Assembly: GCA_947258715.1 (NCBI GenBank)
Contig: CAMYJH010000017.1
Location: 1-53,801 of the forward strand
DNA length: 53,801 nucleotides
Source of the DNA: an uncultured Gammaproteobacteria bacterium
GTDB lineage: Bacteria > Pseudomonadota > Gammaproteobacteria > HK1
Direction of reading: 5' to 3'
The position numbers and the translations under genes are program-made. The notes beneath the pieces were generated by a model. The model was not told where the DNA came from and ran no database searches. It saw only the letters and a list, made by a program, of their open reading frames with translations. Of the stretch, positions 18,202 through 28,036 are shown piece after piece (position 1 is the first letter of the stretch; the number at the start of each line of letters is the position of its first letter).

Positions 18202-19086
18202 TTACCGGCTCCCGGCCTCGGATATGAGAAAGTCACGGAACGCGCGGGTCTGGGGGCGATTCAGCGCGCCCGGCGGATAGACCAGGTAGTAAGCGAAGGC
18301 CGGATCCGGCCGGATCTCGAACGGGGCAACGAGTTCTCCCGAGGCAATCTCGTCTGAAAGCACTTCCGGGATGCCAATCATCACCCCGTGGCCTTCCATC
18401 GCGGACTGAATGATGGCGTTGGCATCGTCGATCACCGGTCCGCGTTGGCCGTTGACGTCCGCCACCCCAGCGGCCGCCAGCCATTCGCTCCACTCCTGGT
18501 AGTCCTTCTGGTGTATGAGGGTGTGATGCTTAAGATCGGATGGCGAGCGTATCGGCTTTGGCCCTGTGCACAGTGCCGGAGCACATAGCGGCGTTGCCTG
18601 AGCGCGCATCAACCGCTCGGCAACGAGGCCCGCCCAATCGCCGCGCCCCCAGCGCACAGCGATGTCCACGTCCTCACGCAACAGATCTGCCAGCTGCACC
18701 GAATGATGCAGGCGCAGATCGATGTCCGGATGCTCGCGCCAGAATCGGCCCAGTCGCTGAGCCAGCCAGCGGGACCCGAAGGTAGGCGTCAGACTGACGC
18801 TCAACGGGCGTGACTCCGGTAGCGAGCGGATACGCGTGACCGTCTCGGCGATTCGGTCCAAGGCCTCGGCCAGCACCGGGTAAAGGGTGCTACCGGCAGG
18901 CGTCAGCGCCAGCTCCCGGGGCCGACGCTCGAACAGCTTCACCCCGAGATCGTCTTCCAGTTGACGCACCTGATGGCTGATGGCCGTCTGGGTCACGGAC
19001 AGCTCTCGTGCGGCGCGGGTAAAGCTCAAAAAGCGGGCGCCGGACTCAAAGGCCCTGAGCGCGTTGAGGGAAGGCAGTCTGCGCAT
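18202..19086 (-). CDS. LysR family transcriptional regulator (GcvA-like)
   Basis: A 294-residue regulator. The N-terminal winged helix reads LPSLNALRAFESGARFLSF, then LSVTQTAISHQVRQLEDDLG, matching the GcvA subgroup. The effector domain follows from about residue 90. It is convergent with tctA (68 bases between stops) and could regulate the catabolic and transport block, although it is not divergent from that block as many LysR genes are. A 7-bp inverted repeat sits about 30-45 bases upstream of its start. Confidence 0.9.
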   Translation of the reverse strand: MRRLPSLNALRAFESGARFLSFTRAARELSVTQTAISHQVRQLEDDLGVKLFERRPRELALTPAGSTLYPVLAEALDRIAETVTRIRSLPESRPLSVSLTPTFGSRWLAQRLGRFWREHPDIDLRLHHSVQLADLLREDVDIAVRWGRGDWAGLVAERLMRAQATPLCAPALCTGPKPIRSPSDLKHHTLIHQKDYQEWSEWLAAAGVADVNGQRGPVIDDANAIIQSAMEGHGVMIGIPEVLSDEIASGELVAPFEIRPDPAFAYYLVYPPGALNRPQTRAFRDFLISEAGSR

Positions 19087-19112
19087 CGCTTACACATGAC
19101 ATATGAATTGAC

Positions 19113-19129
19113 CTCATGGAGCCCATGAG
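19113..19129. promoter_or_regulatory. Inverted repeat upstream of the LysR gene, possible operator
   Basis: CTCATGG at 19113-19119 and CCATGAG at 19123-19129 are exact complements separated by three bases. The site lies 27-43 bases upstream of the LysR start codon, where autoregulation sites are usual. It does not fit the strict T-N11-A LysR consensus, so the assignment is tentative. Confidence 0.35.
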
Positions 19130-19525
19130 AAAGCATCGTTTGTCACAAGGTCGCCAAGCCTCCATATTTTGTTCCTAATCAGAACATGATGGGCTTGGCC
19201 CGGAATCCACCGGGCCGCTGGTGACATGAGGTGAAATCATAATGGAAATCTGGATTCGAAGCATTGCACGGGCAGGCGGGGTGGAAATGCCCGCCTCGGC
19301 AAGGGTTCTAGAGCCGCGCGTCCAACCGCGTTCCCCGGGCCTACGCCCTTCCCTGGCGCGCGGACTCAGAAGAGCGGGCACTTATCTGCTGAGGGCCGGT
19401 GATCGCGTCTGCGGCGAGGCAGGCAAGGCAAACGCGGCTATTGGGCGTTGCTGAAGCGGGAGACGGCGCTTCGCCGATGCGTAAATCAGTGCCACACTTG
19501 AGCGGCCAGAAGGAGACCCGACTCC
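19130..19525. other. Intergenic region, no gene recognised
   Basis: Between the LysR gene and the VOC gene. A few short frames on both strands (for example 19242-19454 plus) show no recognisable family. GGAGAC about 10 bases before ATG 19526 is the ribosome site of the VOC gene. Any promoter for the two divergent genes lies here, but I could not fix its elements. Confidence 0.4.
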
Positions 19526-19894
19526 ATGCCGCTCAAGTGGCTCGACCACGTCAACATTCGCACCGCCCATCTCCAGGCGATGACGGAATTCTACCAGCGC
19601 GTGGTCGGGCTCGAACTCGGCCATCGCCCGCCGTTTCCTTTCAACGGCACCTGGCTTTATCTCGGCGACCAGGCCGTGCTGCACCTGGTGGAAGCCGAGT
19701 CACCGCCGATGGGGACCGAGCCGAGAATCGAGCATTTCGCCTTTTGCGCTACCGGGCTCGACGAGTTCATTGCCCGGCTGCAAGCTTTGTCGGTGAGCTA
19801 CCGCAGAGCGACCGTGCCGGCCACGGGATTAGAGCAGGTGCATTTCAGCGACCCGGACGGTAATCACATCGAGGTAGGATTTGCCCCAAAATGA
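19526..19894 (+). CDS. VOC (glyoxalase/dioxygenase-fold) family protein
   Basis: A 122-residue single-module vicinal-oxygen-chelate protein: LDHVNIRTAHLQAMTEFYQRVVGLELG at the start, IEHFAFCATGLDEF in the middle, and FSDPDGNHIEVGF, the usual VOC ending, with metal-ligand positions His and Glu. Such proteins include glyoxalases, fosfomycin-type resistance enzymes and epimerases. The specific reaction cannot be told. It stands alone, convergent with the RDD gene. Confidence 0.83.
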   Translation: MPLKWLDHVNIRTAHLQAMTEFYQRVVGLELGHRPPFPFNGTWLYLGDQAVLHLVEAESPPMGTEPRIEHFAFCATGLDEFIARLQALSVSYRRATVPATGLEQVHFSDPDGNHIEVGFAPK

Positions 19895-19933
19895 CGCAAG
19901 CGCGGCGGCCGGCTGCAGGCGCGTTCGCGGGTT

Positions 19934-20425
19934 TTAGCCCTTCTTGATCACCACCGTGCCGGCGAGCTTGTCGTGCCAGCCCTGCTTACGCTTGTCGAAA
20001 GCAATCCAAAGGAAGCCGAGCATCAAACCGAAAATGGAGACGTAATAGCCGAGATAACGCACAATCAGTTGTGTTGTCGATGGTTTTCCAAGCGTTTTTG
20101 CATCCGCAATAACCGCAGAAAAGACCATTTTCCCCGGAGTGGCGGAGCGGGCAATCCAAAAGGCAACGATAATGATCGCGACGGCAATCGCGTCGAATAA
20201 TAAGCGACCGGAAAGCAGCGAGAGCGTTCCGACGGGATCCCGCGAAACTGTTTCCGTATCGATCTCCGGTTGGCCGAGAATCAATGCTGCCAGCAAGACT
20301 ACAGCGAGCATTGTCCATGTCGAGTCAACGACAAAGGCAACGAATCGGATCCAGAAACCTACATATGTCGGCTTGCCTGCCACTGTTTCGGAACCCGCGT
20401 TTGCGGAATCAGCCTGAGTTTCCAC
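19934..20425 (-). CDS. RDD family inner-membrane protein
   Basis: GTG 20425 is chosen because GATGAG lies upstream and similarity to RDD proteins begins soon after; the frame is open to another GTG at 20533. The roughly 163-residue product has three transmembrane segments: GFWIRFVAFVVDSTWTMLAVV, the LLFDAIAVAIIIVAF region, and LGYYVSIFGLMLGFLWIAF. ATPGKMVFSAVI and DKRKQGWHDKLAGTVVI are typical of the family, with the conserved R-F-VD of helix 1 present. RDD proteins are mostly uncharacterised; some are ion antiporters. Confidence 0.82.
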   Translation of the reverse strand: METQADSANAGSETVAGKPTYVGFWIRFVAFVVDSTWTMLAVVLLAALILGQPEIDTETVSRDPVGTLSLLSGRLLFDAIAVAIIIVAFWIARSATPGKMVFSAVIADAKTLGKPSTTQLIVRYLGYYVSIFGLMLGFLWIAFDKRKQGWHDKLAGTVVIKKG

Positions 20426-20575
20426 CCACGTTTTCTCATCGAAGAAGAACACTGCGCTGCGGCCTAACGGCGCCCAGACGAGCTTTCTCCAGACTTTATC
20501 TCCCGCCTTCGCTCTGCCGCATGAGATTCGCACGCGGGAGGCCGGGCCTCTACAGATTACGCGACTTACGCGGCG

Positions 20576-21223
20576 TCAGGCCGCGGACTCGATGCGCTTG
20601 ATCTTGTGGTGCTGGGGAAGGCGGTAAAAGCGGCGCAGCTCGTTCATCAGGTTGCCCGAGCGTCGTTCGCGAAAGTAATAGGCCTCGATTTGCGAGCAAT
20701 AGCGGCTGGCGTAGTAGTTCGCGTCGCGGTAGCGCTTGAGGCTCTCCCCGTCCAGGGATTGGTCGAACACCGGATCGTCGAACAGCCAGGCGTAGAGCTG
20801 CTGCGGAACCCTTCCTTCATCCTGGCTACCGAAAATCATTGCCGTGCTGACGTACTTATCCACTTCAGCCTGCATTTCGAGCTCGAGAAGCGAGACCCCG
20901 CGTTCGTACTCGGCGTTCCACGTGAGATAAAGAAAATGACTCACGCCCTCGAGGGCGGTGAAAAAATCAGCGATATTGCCATGGTGCAGGCGCCGGGTCG
21001 GATCATCCTCGCGAAGACGCTCCATGATCTCGGGATCCAGGTAAAGGGCGAGCTCCACCTCTTCGCCGTTTTGTACCACCAGAAGCTTCTCGTCTGATTT
21101 CCGGGTGTCGTCTCCGAGCGCTTCGAGCAGCGCGCGATCGGTGACGACGAAGTCGTCCACGTTGTGGGGAACATGGACTTCATAGATGCGCTGGAGATGG
21201 CGCTGAATTGGTTTGAGTTTCAT
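20576..21223 (-). CDS. Conserved protein of unknown function (215 aa), downstream partner
   Basis: A soluble, charged 215-residue protein with no signal peptide or membrane segment. Notable stretches are YEVHVPHNVDDFVVTDRALLEA (possible small N-terminal domain), LSHF-like HFLYLTWNAEYER, and a tyrosine-rich region DANYYASRYCSQIEAYYF that ends in a basic tail. The composition and steady codon bias indicate a real gene. It starts 27 bases after the neighbouring unknown gene, suggesting a fixed two-gene unit. I do not recognise the family and propose no function. Confidence 0.75.
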   Translation of the reverse strand: MKLKPIQRHLQRIYEVHVPHNVDDFVVTDRALLEALGDDTRKSDEKLLVVQNGEEVELALYLDPEIMERLREDDPTRRLHHGNIADFFTALEGVSHFLYLTWNAEYERGVSLLELEMQAEVDKYVSTAMIFGSQDEGRVPQQLYAWLFDDPVFDQSLDGESLKRYRDANYYASRYCSQIEAYYFRERRSGNLMNELRRFYRLPQHHKIKRIESAA

Positions 21224-21250
21224 CTCGCCGCCATTACAAAGCCGCGGCGT

Positions 21251-21883
21251 TCAGTGACGCGAACGGCTTATGTTTGCCTCGGCGGGATCTATTCCGATGC
21301 TGCGAAGGGTCCTTTCGGCGCGGCGGCTTCCGGTGCGGAGCCAGATTTCGTATATGCGCATGATGTCGGCGGCATTGTTGAAATGGGCGCGCTCGCTCAC
21401 TTCGCCTAACACGTCGACGAAATCGGCGAACTTGTTGGACAGCTCTTCAAAAATTTCGGTCAACGTCCTTGCGCCGGCGTTCCCCCGCAATGCTCCGGAA
21501 AGATAGCTGTAGGCGCCACCGCCCATGGCGACGTAATAGTCCACGTCCACGAGCTTTCGGTTCAGGCTATGGGAGAACACGCCGGAGATGAAAAGCGCCA
21601 CGTCGCCTAAGCGGCGAAGGGCACGGTGCTGATCGGCGGTTGTCTGCCCCTCAACCGCTTCGGCGTAGAAGTCTGCGAGGGGTTTCAGAATGACGCCGTC
21701 GGGTGTGCGCTCGAACAGTTCTTCCGAACGCATGAATGTGGCCAACAGGTTGACCACGTAATAAACGGTCTCCTGTCCAGCTTCGATGCTCTGATTTTCG
21801 AGCGCATCGCTGATGGAATCCTGAAAGTACTCCTGGACACTCTTGTCCGTGATCAGCGACTCGGGCGCATTGTCCGAAAACAT
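21251..21883 (-). CDS. Conserved protein of unknown function (210 aa), upstream partner
   Basis: ATG 21883 is preceded by a strong GAGGAGGT 10 bases away, so I use it rather than the upstream frame start. The product is helical and acidic: SLITDKSVQEYFQDSISDA, then VYYVVNLLATFMRS, LGDVALFISGVFSHSLNRKLVDVDYYVAMGG and LSNKFADFVDVLGEVSERA. The regular spacing of aromatic and leucine residues suggests an all-alpha bundle. With the next gene it forms a probable operon. No characterised relative comes to mind. Confidence 0.77.
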   Translation of the reverse strand: MFSDNAPESLITDKSVQEYFQDSISDALENQSIEAGQETVYYVVNLLATFMRSEELFERTPDGVILKPLADFYAEAVEGQTTADQHRALRRLGDVALFISGVFSHSLNRKLVDVDYYVAMGGGAYSYLSGALRGNAGARTLTEIFEELSNKFADFVDVLGEVSERAHFNNAADIMRIYEIWLRTGSRRAERTLRSIGIDPAEANISRSRH

Positions 21884-22225
21884 TATGCCGATTACCTCCT
21901 CATGCCGTCCGGCGCGACCTGGCACCGGAGGCGGTCGATGCACGAAAACCATCGTTTCGGCAACAAGGGGCTTTCCAAGATCGAGTATAGGCGCCGCTGC
22001 CAGTGTTTGAAGTCTCCACAGGCCGCCCGGAATCTGGCATCATTCTCTTGCTTTACCCTTTCGTAACGTCAATTTGGTCACAAAAACAATGATATGCGTC
22101 CAAATCGGCGTCCTCCGGTTAGACCACGCGCAAAACCCCCAGTTGCCGCCCGGACGGCGGGCAGCACGGCCTGTTTCAGAATTCGACGGCGCCGGCAACC
22201 CCAACTCCCGAGGCCTGTTCAGGGC

Positions 22226-23362
22226 ATGAAAATCCGCGCCGCGGTGCTCCACGAGCAGGGGAAGCCTGAGCCGTACGCTCAGAGCAAGCCGCTGGTCATC
22301 GAGACCGTCGACCTAGCCCCGCCGGGCCCGAATGAGGTGCTGGTGGAGATCCGAGCGGCGGGTCTTTGCCATTCCGATCTCTCTTCCATCGAAGGCGTGC
22401 GTAAGCGAAGCCTGCCCACCAGCACTGGTCATGAAGCGGCCGGTATAGTTCGAGAAGTTGGCGACAACGTGACCGATATAAGTGTGGGTTCTCACGCGGT
22501 GCTGTCTTTCGTTTCGCCCTGTGGAAGCTGTGAATGCTGCCAGCAGGGGCGGCCAAACCTGTGTGCGACGCACTGGAACGCGCGCAACTATGGAACGCTG
22601 CTCTCGGGGGAAAAGCGCTTGAGCCTGAACGGAGAGCCGCTCAATCACTTCAGCGGCATTTCGGCGTTTGCAGAGTATGCCGTGGTCTCCCGCCACGCCG
22701 TGATCCCCATCGACTCGGATATTCCCATGGAGGTGGCGGCGCTCTTCGGGTGTGCGGTAATGACCGGCGTGGGCGCAGTAGTGAATACGGCCGACGTCTC
22801 CCCGGGGGCGAGCGTGGCCGTGGTCGGCCTCGGCGGCGTAGGTTTGAGCGCTCTGCTGGGGGCGCTGGTTTGCGGCGCCGACCCCGTCATCGCCGTGGAC
22901 ATCAGTGCCGAAAAGCTCGGACTGGCCGCTGCGCTGGGGGCCACTGATGTCATCGACGCAAGCGATACGGAAGCGGAGCAGAAAATACTGGAGGTCAGCC
23001 GGGGCGGTGTTGCCTACGCGTTTGAAATGGCCGGCACCGTCGCCGCCATGCAAACCGCCTATCGCATCACCCGTCGCGGCGGCATCACCGTCAGCGCAGG
23101 ACTGCCGCATCACCAGCATTCGTTTTCAATCCCCCTTGCGGCGATGGTCTCCGACGAACGCACGGTCAAGGGGAGTTACATGGGAAGCTGCGTTCCCAGT
23201 CGAGACGTGCCCCGGTATCTGTCCCTGTTCCGCCGCGGTCGCCTTCCCGTCGACCGCCTCAAATCCGGAGAGATCGGCTTTCAATCCCTAAACGAGGGCT
23301 TCGACCGGCTGGCGGCCGGGGAGGCCGTGCGCCAGGTGCTTTTACCCCACGGATCCGCCTGA
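22226..23362 (+). CDS. Zinc-dependent alcohol dehydrogenase (class III-like MDR)
   Basis: Taken from ATG 22226 (MKIRAAVLHEQGKP), giving 378 residues; the open frame upstream lacks homology. Catalytic zinc ligands are Cys in GLCHSDLS, His in TGHEAAG and Cys in LFGCAVMTGVGAV. Structural zinc cysteines are the CGSCECCQQGRPNLC set. The Rossmann motif is VAVVGLGGVGLSALLGA, and VIAVDI suggests NAD. It matches the class III/arylalcohol-type branch of the medium-chain dehydrogenase family. The substrate is unknown. It is divergent from the unknown gene pair. Confidence 0.9.
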   Translation: MKIRAAVLHEQGKPEPYAQSKPLVIETVDLAPPGPNEVLVEIRAAGLCHSDLSSIEGVRKRSLPTSTGHEAAGIVREVGDNVTDISVGSHAVLSFVSPCGSCECCQQGRPNLCATHWNARNYGTLLSGEKRLSLNGEPLNHFSGISAFAEYAVVSRHAVIPIDSDIPMEVAALFGCAVMTGVGAVVNTADVSPGASVAVVGLGGVGLSALLGALVCGADPVIAVDISAEKLGLAAALGATDVIDASDTEAEQKILEVSRGGVAYAFEMAGTVAAMQTAYRITRRGGITVSAGLPHHQHSFSIPLAAMVSDERTVKGSYMGSCVPSRDVPRYLSLFRRGRLPVDRLKSGEIGFQSLNEGFDRLAAGEAVRQVLLPHGSA

Positions 23363-23908
23363 CCGGGAGGCAGCGCGCTCGCCGCAGCTCCGATCGGCTC
23401 TCAAGGCGGCGTCTTCTACTGGGGCTTATCCATCGGGCGATCGCTGGCCAGCGCCACCTTCGTCGAGGCGAATGGCTGGGCCTTCGTGAACGCCGTCCGC
23501 AATGCCCAGCCATGGGCCGTCACGAACATCGCCCGCGTCATGGCGAGGGACGGCGCTTTCCAAGATCGACTCCCAAGTTGCAGCATCGACAGCGAGCGAT
23601 CCGACGACGATGGTTTGGAGCCGCTGACAATATTCCGGCTGGTACGGGAGCTCGGTTGCACGCATCCCCTTATTTATGTCTGAACTTTACCGCCAGCCAA
23701 TGCTCATCGAACGTTCATTGCCGCGTCACAACCAGGTTTTTTCTGAAAACGCGCGCAAACTGAATACCGAGATCTCCCCTCGGGGATTGACCGGGTGACC
23801 GAGCGCTCAGTCCCAATCGGTCCGCGTATCGGGCGCTGACCGGCCGTTCTATGCCCTGACCCGTGGACTATGCTTCAAGGCAGAGTCAGGGCAAGCAGAA
23901 ATAGCGGC
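23363..23908. other. Intergenic region with no recognised gene
   Basis: About 545 bases between the alcohol dehydrogenase and the FRG gene. Overlapping open frames exist on both strands around 23416-23683, but none contains a family I recognise and no frame is clearly coding. It could hold an eroded gene. No tRNA, repeat or terminator was noticed. Confidence 0.4.
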
Positions 23909-24619
23909 ATGAAGGAATATCGGGTCAGGTCCTTTACAGAGCTTCACAAAGCGCTGGGAAGCCACCGCAGGGATGCCGGTTGGAGATACCGGGGACACGC
24001 CGATCCCGATTGGCCGCTGATTCCACGAGCGGGCCGACCGCCCTTCGCTGACGGCCACGACCAGATTTTTTTCAAGCGCTGGAAGGCAGAGGCGCTGCAG
24101 TACGTGGAACCCGACGAGCGCCCCGCCGATGACTGGAACTGGCTGGCCATTGCCCAGCACCACGGGTTCGCTACGCGCCTGCTGGACTGGACAGGCAAGC
24201 CTCTCGCCGCCGCCTACTTTGCGGTAATGGAGCCGGGATACGGTGAGTCCGTCATCTGGTGCTTCAGGACCACCAACATTCTCGGTGATCTGAACGCCAA
24301 GACGCCCTTCGAACGCAACGGTATCACTCTGTTTATGCCGACGCGCGTTAGCGGGCGCGTCTCCAGGGTCATTGGCCTGTTCACCCACCACGGCCCGTCA
24401 ACGCTATCGGTGGAAGCGGGTATGACGCCGGCGGACAGGCTGGACAAAATCGTCATCGACAAGAACTATCGCACCGAGCTGCTGTTCGAGCTCAATCAGT
24501 ACGGTATCAACAGCCAGACGCTGTTCCCTAACCTCGTCGGGCTTTCCCGGCACTTCAACTGGATCATGGCGGAGTTCGATTACTGGAAAGAAGGTCTTTC
24601 CGGCATCAAGAAGCCCTGA
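23909..24619 (+). CDS. FRG domain-containing protein
   Basis: From ATG 23909 the 236-residue product reads the FRG domain: [19 protein letters not shown] at the N-terminus, then [29 protein letters not shown], the family's most conserved block. The C-terminus ends [14 protein letters not shown] proteins are widespread in prokaryotes and often lie in accessory or defence islands, but their biochemical activity is unproven. Here it stands alone, with no recognisable partner, nuclease or toxin-antitoxin gene next to it. Confidence 0.85.
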   Translation: MKEYRVRSFTELHKALGSHRRDAGWRYRGHADPDWPLIPRAGRPPFADGHDQIFFKRWKAEALQYVEPDERPADDWNWLAIAQHHGFATRLLDWTGKPLAAAYFAVMEPGYGESVIWCFRTTNILGDLNAKTPFERNGITLFMPTRVSGRVSRVIGLFTHHGPSTLSVEAGMTPADRLDKIVIDKNYRTELLFELNQYGINSQTLFPNLVGLSRHFNWIMAEFDYWKEGLSGIKKP

Positions 24620-24737
24620 GGCCTCCGAGGTTAGAATAAGTCCGCAGGCTTGTTTCCGCGCCCAATTTTCGGCCCGGCTTTGCTGGTGCCCGCGCGATGC
24701 ATGGTATGGTTTTGTCCAAGGGCGTTCTGACTCGCGA

Positions 24738-26387
24738 ATGAATTCGAACAGTTTTGATTACGTCATCGTCGGTGCGGGCTCGGCGGGTTGCGTGCTCGCA
24801 AATCGGCTCACAGAAGACGCGGACGTTGACGTCCTTGTGCTGGAAGCCGGGCCGGCGGATTGGAGCTTGTTCATACACATGCCGGCTGCATTTTCCTTTC
24901 CGCTGGCCAACGATCGCTTTAACTGGTACTACCACGGCGCCCCGGAGCCATGGATGGATGGGCGCCGGATGTACTGTCCCCGGGGGCGGGTCCTAGGGGG
25001 GTCTTCATCCATAAACGGCATGGTGTATGTGCGCGGGAACGCGCTCGATTACGAGCGCTGGGCCGGTAACGCCTTGCCGGAATGGTCTTACGCGCACTGT
25101 CTTCCTTATTTCAGGAAAGCCGAGACAAGAGAAAAAGGCGGCGACGATTACCGCGGCGACAACGGGCCGCTGAAGGTCGCCACCGGCGCCTGCAACAACC
25201 CGCTGTTCGAGGCCTTCATCGAGGCGGGAGTTCAGGCCGGCTACCCGTACACGGAGGACATGAACGGGTACCAGCAGGAAGGCTTCGGCCCCATGGACAT
25301 GACCGTGTATCGCGGCAGACGATGGAGCGCTGCAAAGGCCTACCTTCGACCGGCGATGACGCGGCCGAAGCTCGAAGTGCAGACCCGGGCCTTCTGCACT
25401 CGGATCCTGTTCGAAGGTAAACGCGCGGTGGGCGTCGAATACGTGCAGCGCGGCGTGCGCAAGGTGGCCCGAGCAGAGCGCGAGCTAATATTGAGTGGAG
25501 GCGCGATCAACTCCCCGCAGCTGCTGATGCTCTCAGGGGTCGGGAACGCAGGCGAACTGAAGAAGCTCGATATTCCTGTGATCCAGGACCTCCCCGGTGT
25601 CGGTCGAAACCTTCAGGACCACCTGGAAATCTACGTTCAGCACGCTTGCAGCCAGCCCATTTCTCTCTATCGGGCAAGGAATCCATTGAGAAAACTTGCC
25701 ATTGGCGTTCAGTGGCTCCTGTTTCATAGCGGTGACGGCGCGACCAGCCATTTCGAGGCCGGCGGATTTATCCGCAGTCGCGCAGGCGTGCCGCACCCGG
25801 ATTTGCAGTATCACTTCCTGCCCATCGCGATCAATTACGATGGAAGCAGCCCCGCGAGTGGGCACGGCTATCAGGGCCACGTAGGGCCCATGCGTCCAAC
25901 CAGCATGGGTCACGTCAAGCTTCGCTCCGCCGACCCGGTCGATTCGCCTGAGATATTGTTCAACTACATGATGACCGATGCCGATCGGGAAGAGATGCGC
26001 ACCGGGGTGCACCTGACGCGCGAGATTTTTTCCCAGTCCGCTTTTGATGAATTTCGCGGCGAAGAACTGGCGCCCGGCAACATGGTTCAAACGGATGCGG
26101 ACATCGACGCTTTCGTGCGCGCAAAAGCGGAGAGCGCTTACCACCCGTCCTGCACCTGCAAAATGGGCATCGACGACATGGCGGTGGTAGACGGCGAAGC
26201 GCGGGTGCACGGAATTGAATGCCTGCGGATTGTAGATGCGTCTATCATGCCCAGCATCGTCAGCGGTAACCTCAATGCGCCCACCATCATGTTGGCGGAG
26301 AAGCTCGCCGACGTCATCCGGGGGCGCGCTCCGCCGGAACCGTCGGTGGCGCCGTATTTCCGTGCCGATACCGATCGGCAGAGATAA
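24738..26387 (+). CDS. GMC family FAD-dependent oxidoreductase (choline/alcohol dehydrogenase type)
   Basis: A 549-residue flavoenzyme. The N-terminal dinucleotide motif is [18 protein letters not shown], followed by LEAG. PROSITE-type GMC signatures appear as [18 protein letters not shown] and [15 protein letters not shown]. The C-terminal active site has the [12 protein letters not shown] histidine and [17 protein letters not shown] with the second conserved residue (Asn). Members oxidise choline, long-chain or polyethylene-glycol-type alcohols. The substrate is unknown. The next gene starts 7 bases after its stop and is presumably co-transcribed. Confidence 0.93.
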   Translation: MNSNSFDYVIVGAGSAGCVLANRLTEDADVDVLVLEAGPADWSLFIHMPAAFSFPLANDRFNWYYHGAPEPWMDGRRMYCPRGRVLGGSSSINGMVYVRGNALDYERWAGNALPEWSYAHCLPYFRKAETREKGGDDYRGDNGPLKVATGACNNPLFEAFIEAGVQAGYPYTEDMNGYQQEGFGPMDMTVYRGRRWSAAKAYLRPAMTRPKLEVQTRAFCTRILFEGKRAVGVEYVQRGVRKVARAERELILSGGAINSPQLLMLSGVGNAGELKKLDIPVIQDLPGVGRNLQDHLEIYVQHACSQPISLYRARNPLRKLAIGVQWLLFHSGDGATSHFEAGGFIRSRAGVPHPDLQYHFLPIAINYDGSSPASGHGYQGHVGPMRPTSMGHVKLRSADPVDSPEILFNYMMTDADREEMRTGVHLTREIFSQSAFDEFRGEELAPGNMVQTDADIDAFVRAKAESAYHPSCTCKMGIDDMAVVDGEARVHGIECLRIVDASIMPSIVSGNLNAPTIMLAEKLADVIRGRAPPEPSVAPYFRADTDRQR

Positions 26388-26394
26388 CGCGAGC

Positions 26395-27270
26395 GTGTCG
26401 TCAACCCCGGGAGTCGATCACATCGTGCTTTGCGTGCGCGATCTCGATGCGGCGCGCGATCGTTTTCGTAGCATGGGTTTTACCCTCACGCCCCCCGCAA
26501 CACACCCCTTTGGGACTGGAAACAGCCTCGCCCAAATGGGATCGAGCTTCATCGAACTGCTCTCGATTGTCGACCCTGGACGCATCCCGCCGCACGCCAA
26601 TGAACGTTTCAGCTTCGCCGCCCACAACGCGGATTTCCTTTCCCGCGGAGAAGGCATGTCGATGCTGGTGATTTCCAGCGAAGACGCTCGCGCCGAAGAA
26701 GCGCGATGGCGAAAAGCGGGACTGACCACCTTCGAGCCGGTCTATTTCGAGCGCGGCGCAAAGCTTCCAGACGGCAGCGAGGCGAAAGTTGCGTTTACCA
26801 TCGCCTTCGTGTTGAACCAGGACATGCCCAACGCCGTTTTTTTTTGCTGCCAGCAGCATGCGCCGGACGCGTTCTGGCAACCGGAGTACCAGCGTCACGC
26901 CAACGGGGCCATGGATTTCGCCTCGGTCGTCCTTGCGGCGGAAGCACCGCGCCGCTACGCAGCGTTCTTCGAAGTACTCTTCGGCACTGGCAGCGTTGAG
27001 TTCCAAAGTGAAGAGCTGCATATCCATACCGCTGTTGGAAAGATCGAGGTGATTCCACCAGAAGCAGCGGCCGGCCGTTTTTCAGCTCCATCCGGGATCG
27101 ACTCCGGCTCTGGCGCGCGCTTCGTTGCAGCAGGGATCCGGACGGGCGACCTCGGGGTCACGGATGCGTGCCTCGAACGCGGCGGCATCGAACGCTTTCG
27201 CAAAGGTGAACGCATCATCGTCTCACCGGCGGTCTGCTGTGGGATGGCGCTTGAGTTCGTGCAGGCCTGA
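26395..27270 (+). CDS. Glyoxalase-like (VOC) domain protein
   Basis: A GTG at 26395, 7 bases after the GMC stop, opens SSTPGVDHIVLCVRDLDAARDRF, the start of the glyoxalase-like domain group with an enlarged fold. The 291-residue length and FSFAAHNADFLSRGEGMSMLVI, then FVLNQDMPNAVFFCCQQHAPDAFW, fit the two-module glyoxalase_3 type. A second-half copy (MDFASVVLAAEAPRRYAAFFEVLFG) follows. Tight coupling to the GMC oxidoreductase suggests a shared pathway. The reaction is not known. Confidence 0.82.
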   Translation: MSSTPGVDHIVLCVRDLDAARDRFRSMGFTLTPPATHPFGTGNSLAQMGSSFIELLSIVDPGRIPPHANERFSFAAHNADFLSRGEGMSMLVISSEDARAEEARWRKAGLTTFEPVYFERGAKLPDGSEAKVAFTIAFVLNQDMPNAVFFCCQQHAPDAFWQPEYQRHANGAMDFASVVLAAEAPRRYAAFFEVLFGTGSVEFQSEELHIHTAVGKIEVIPPEAAAGRFSAPSGIDSGSGARFVAAGIRTGDLGVTDACLERGGIERFRKGERIIVSPAVCCGMALEFVQA

Positions 27271-27357
27271 GAACAAGGATTGATCTCGCGCGCGGGCTAT
27301 TCTCATACCTACCGACACCGGCTACTTCTCGAAGCAAACAAACACGGAGATATCGTT

Positions 27358-27918
27358 ATGCGCTCGTTGACCCGGGTAAACTATCTATCGACCATTCTTG
27401 TGCTGACCGCGTTTTGCGCTGCGCCCGTCATGTTTGCTGCGGAAACGCAACCTCCCGAGTGCGCGCGCGATCAGGCCGAGATCATGACCAACGATCGGCT
27501 GGAATCCATTATCCGCAAGATCGATGCCGAGGCAGAGGGACGATCGGGTTTCTGGCGCTTCACCGTCGCAGAGAGGGAGTTGCTGGTCATCACCGACGAT
27601 AACGCAAACCGCATGCGCATCCTCACCGGAGTAATAGAGGTGCAAGATCTCGAACAGCAGCGCTTGACCCGACTTATGCAGGCGAACTTCGACTCCGCTC
27701 TCGACGCCCGCTATGCCATCGCCCGGGGCATGCTTTGGAGCGCATTTTTACACCCGCTCTCGACCCTGGATGAGCGAGACTTTATCTCAGGAATTGCCCA
27801 GGTGGTTAATCTCGCCGTCACCCACGGCAGCACCTACTCGTCTGGCGGCATCACATTCGGTGGCGGCGACAGTGAAGGGTTGATTCAGGAGTTGCTGGAG
27901 AGATCGAATTCGATCTAA
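27358..27918 (+). CDS. Exported YbjN/CesT-like fold protein
   Basis: ATG 27358 gives 186 residues with a signal peptide (LSTILVLTAFCAAPVMFA-AET). The mature part reads ELLVITDDNANRMRILTGVIEVQDLEQQRLTRLMQANFDSALDARYAIARGMLWSAFLHPLSTL in overlapping blocks. The LMQANF-x-ALDARYA-LWSAFLHPL pattern is the one seen in the YbjN/T3SS-chaperone-like superfamily, here in exported form. The C-terminus is glycine- and serine-rich. The role is unknown; such proteins may act as periplasmic peptide-binding chaperones. Confidence 0.6.
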   Translation: MRSLTRVNYLSTILVLTAFCAAPVMFAAETQPPECARDQAEIMTNDRLESIIRKIDAEAEGRSGFWRFTVAERELLVITDDNANRMRILTGVIEVQDLEQQRLTRLMQANFDSALDARYAIARGMLWSAFLHPLSTLDERDFISGIAQVVNLAVTHGSTYSSGGITFGGGDSEGLIQELLERSNSI

Positions 27919-28036
27919 CAAGAATCGAATCTGGAGTGTCGGAAGCTGCCCGCCCTCTGGACGACCCGATGAAATGAGTCGCGGGCGAGCCGGCTTCGAA
28001 AGCGGGTTTCTTTGACCACACGTCGGTTGAGAAAAG

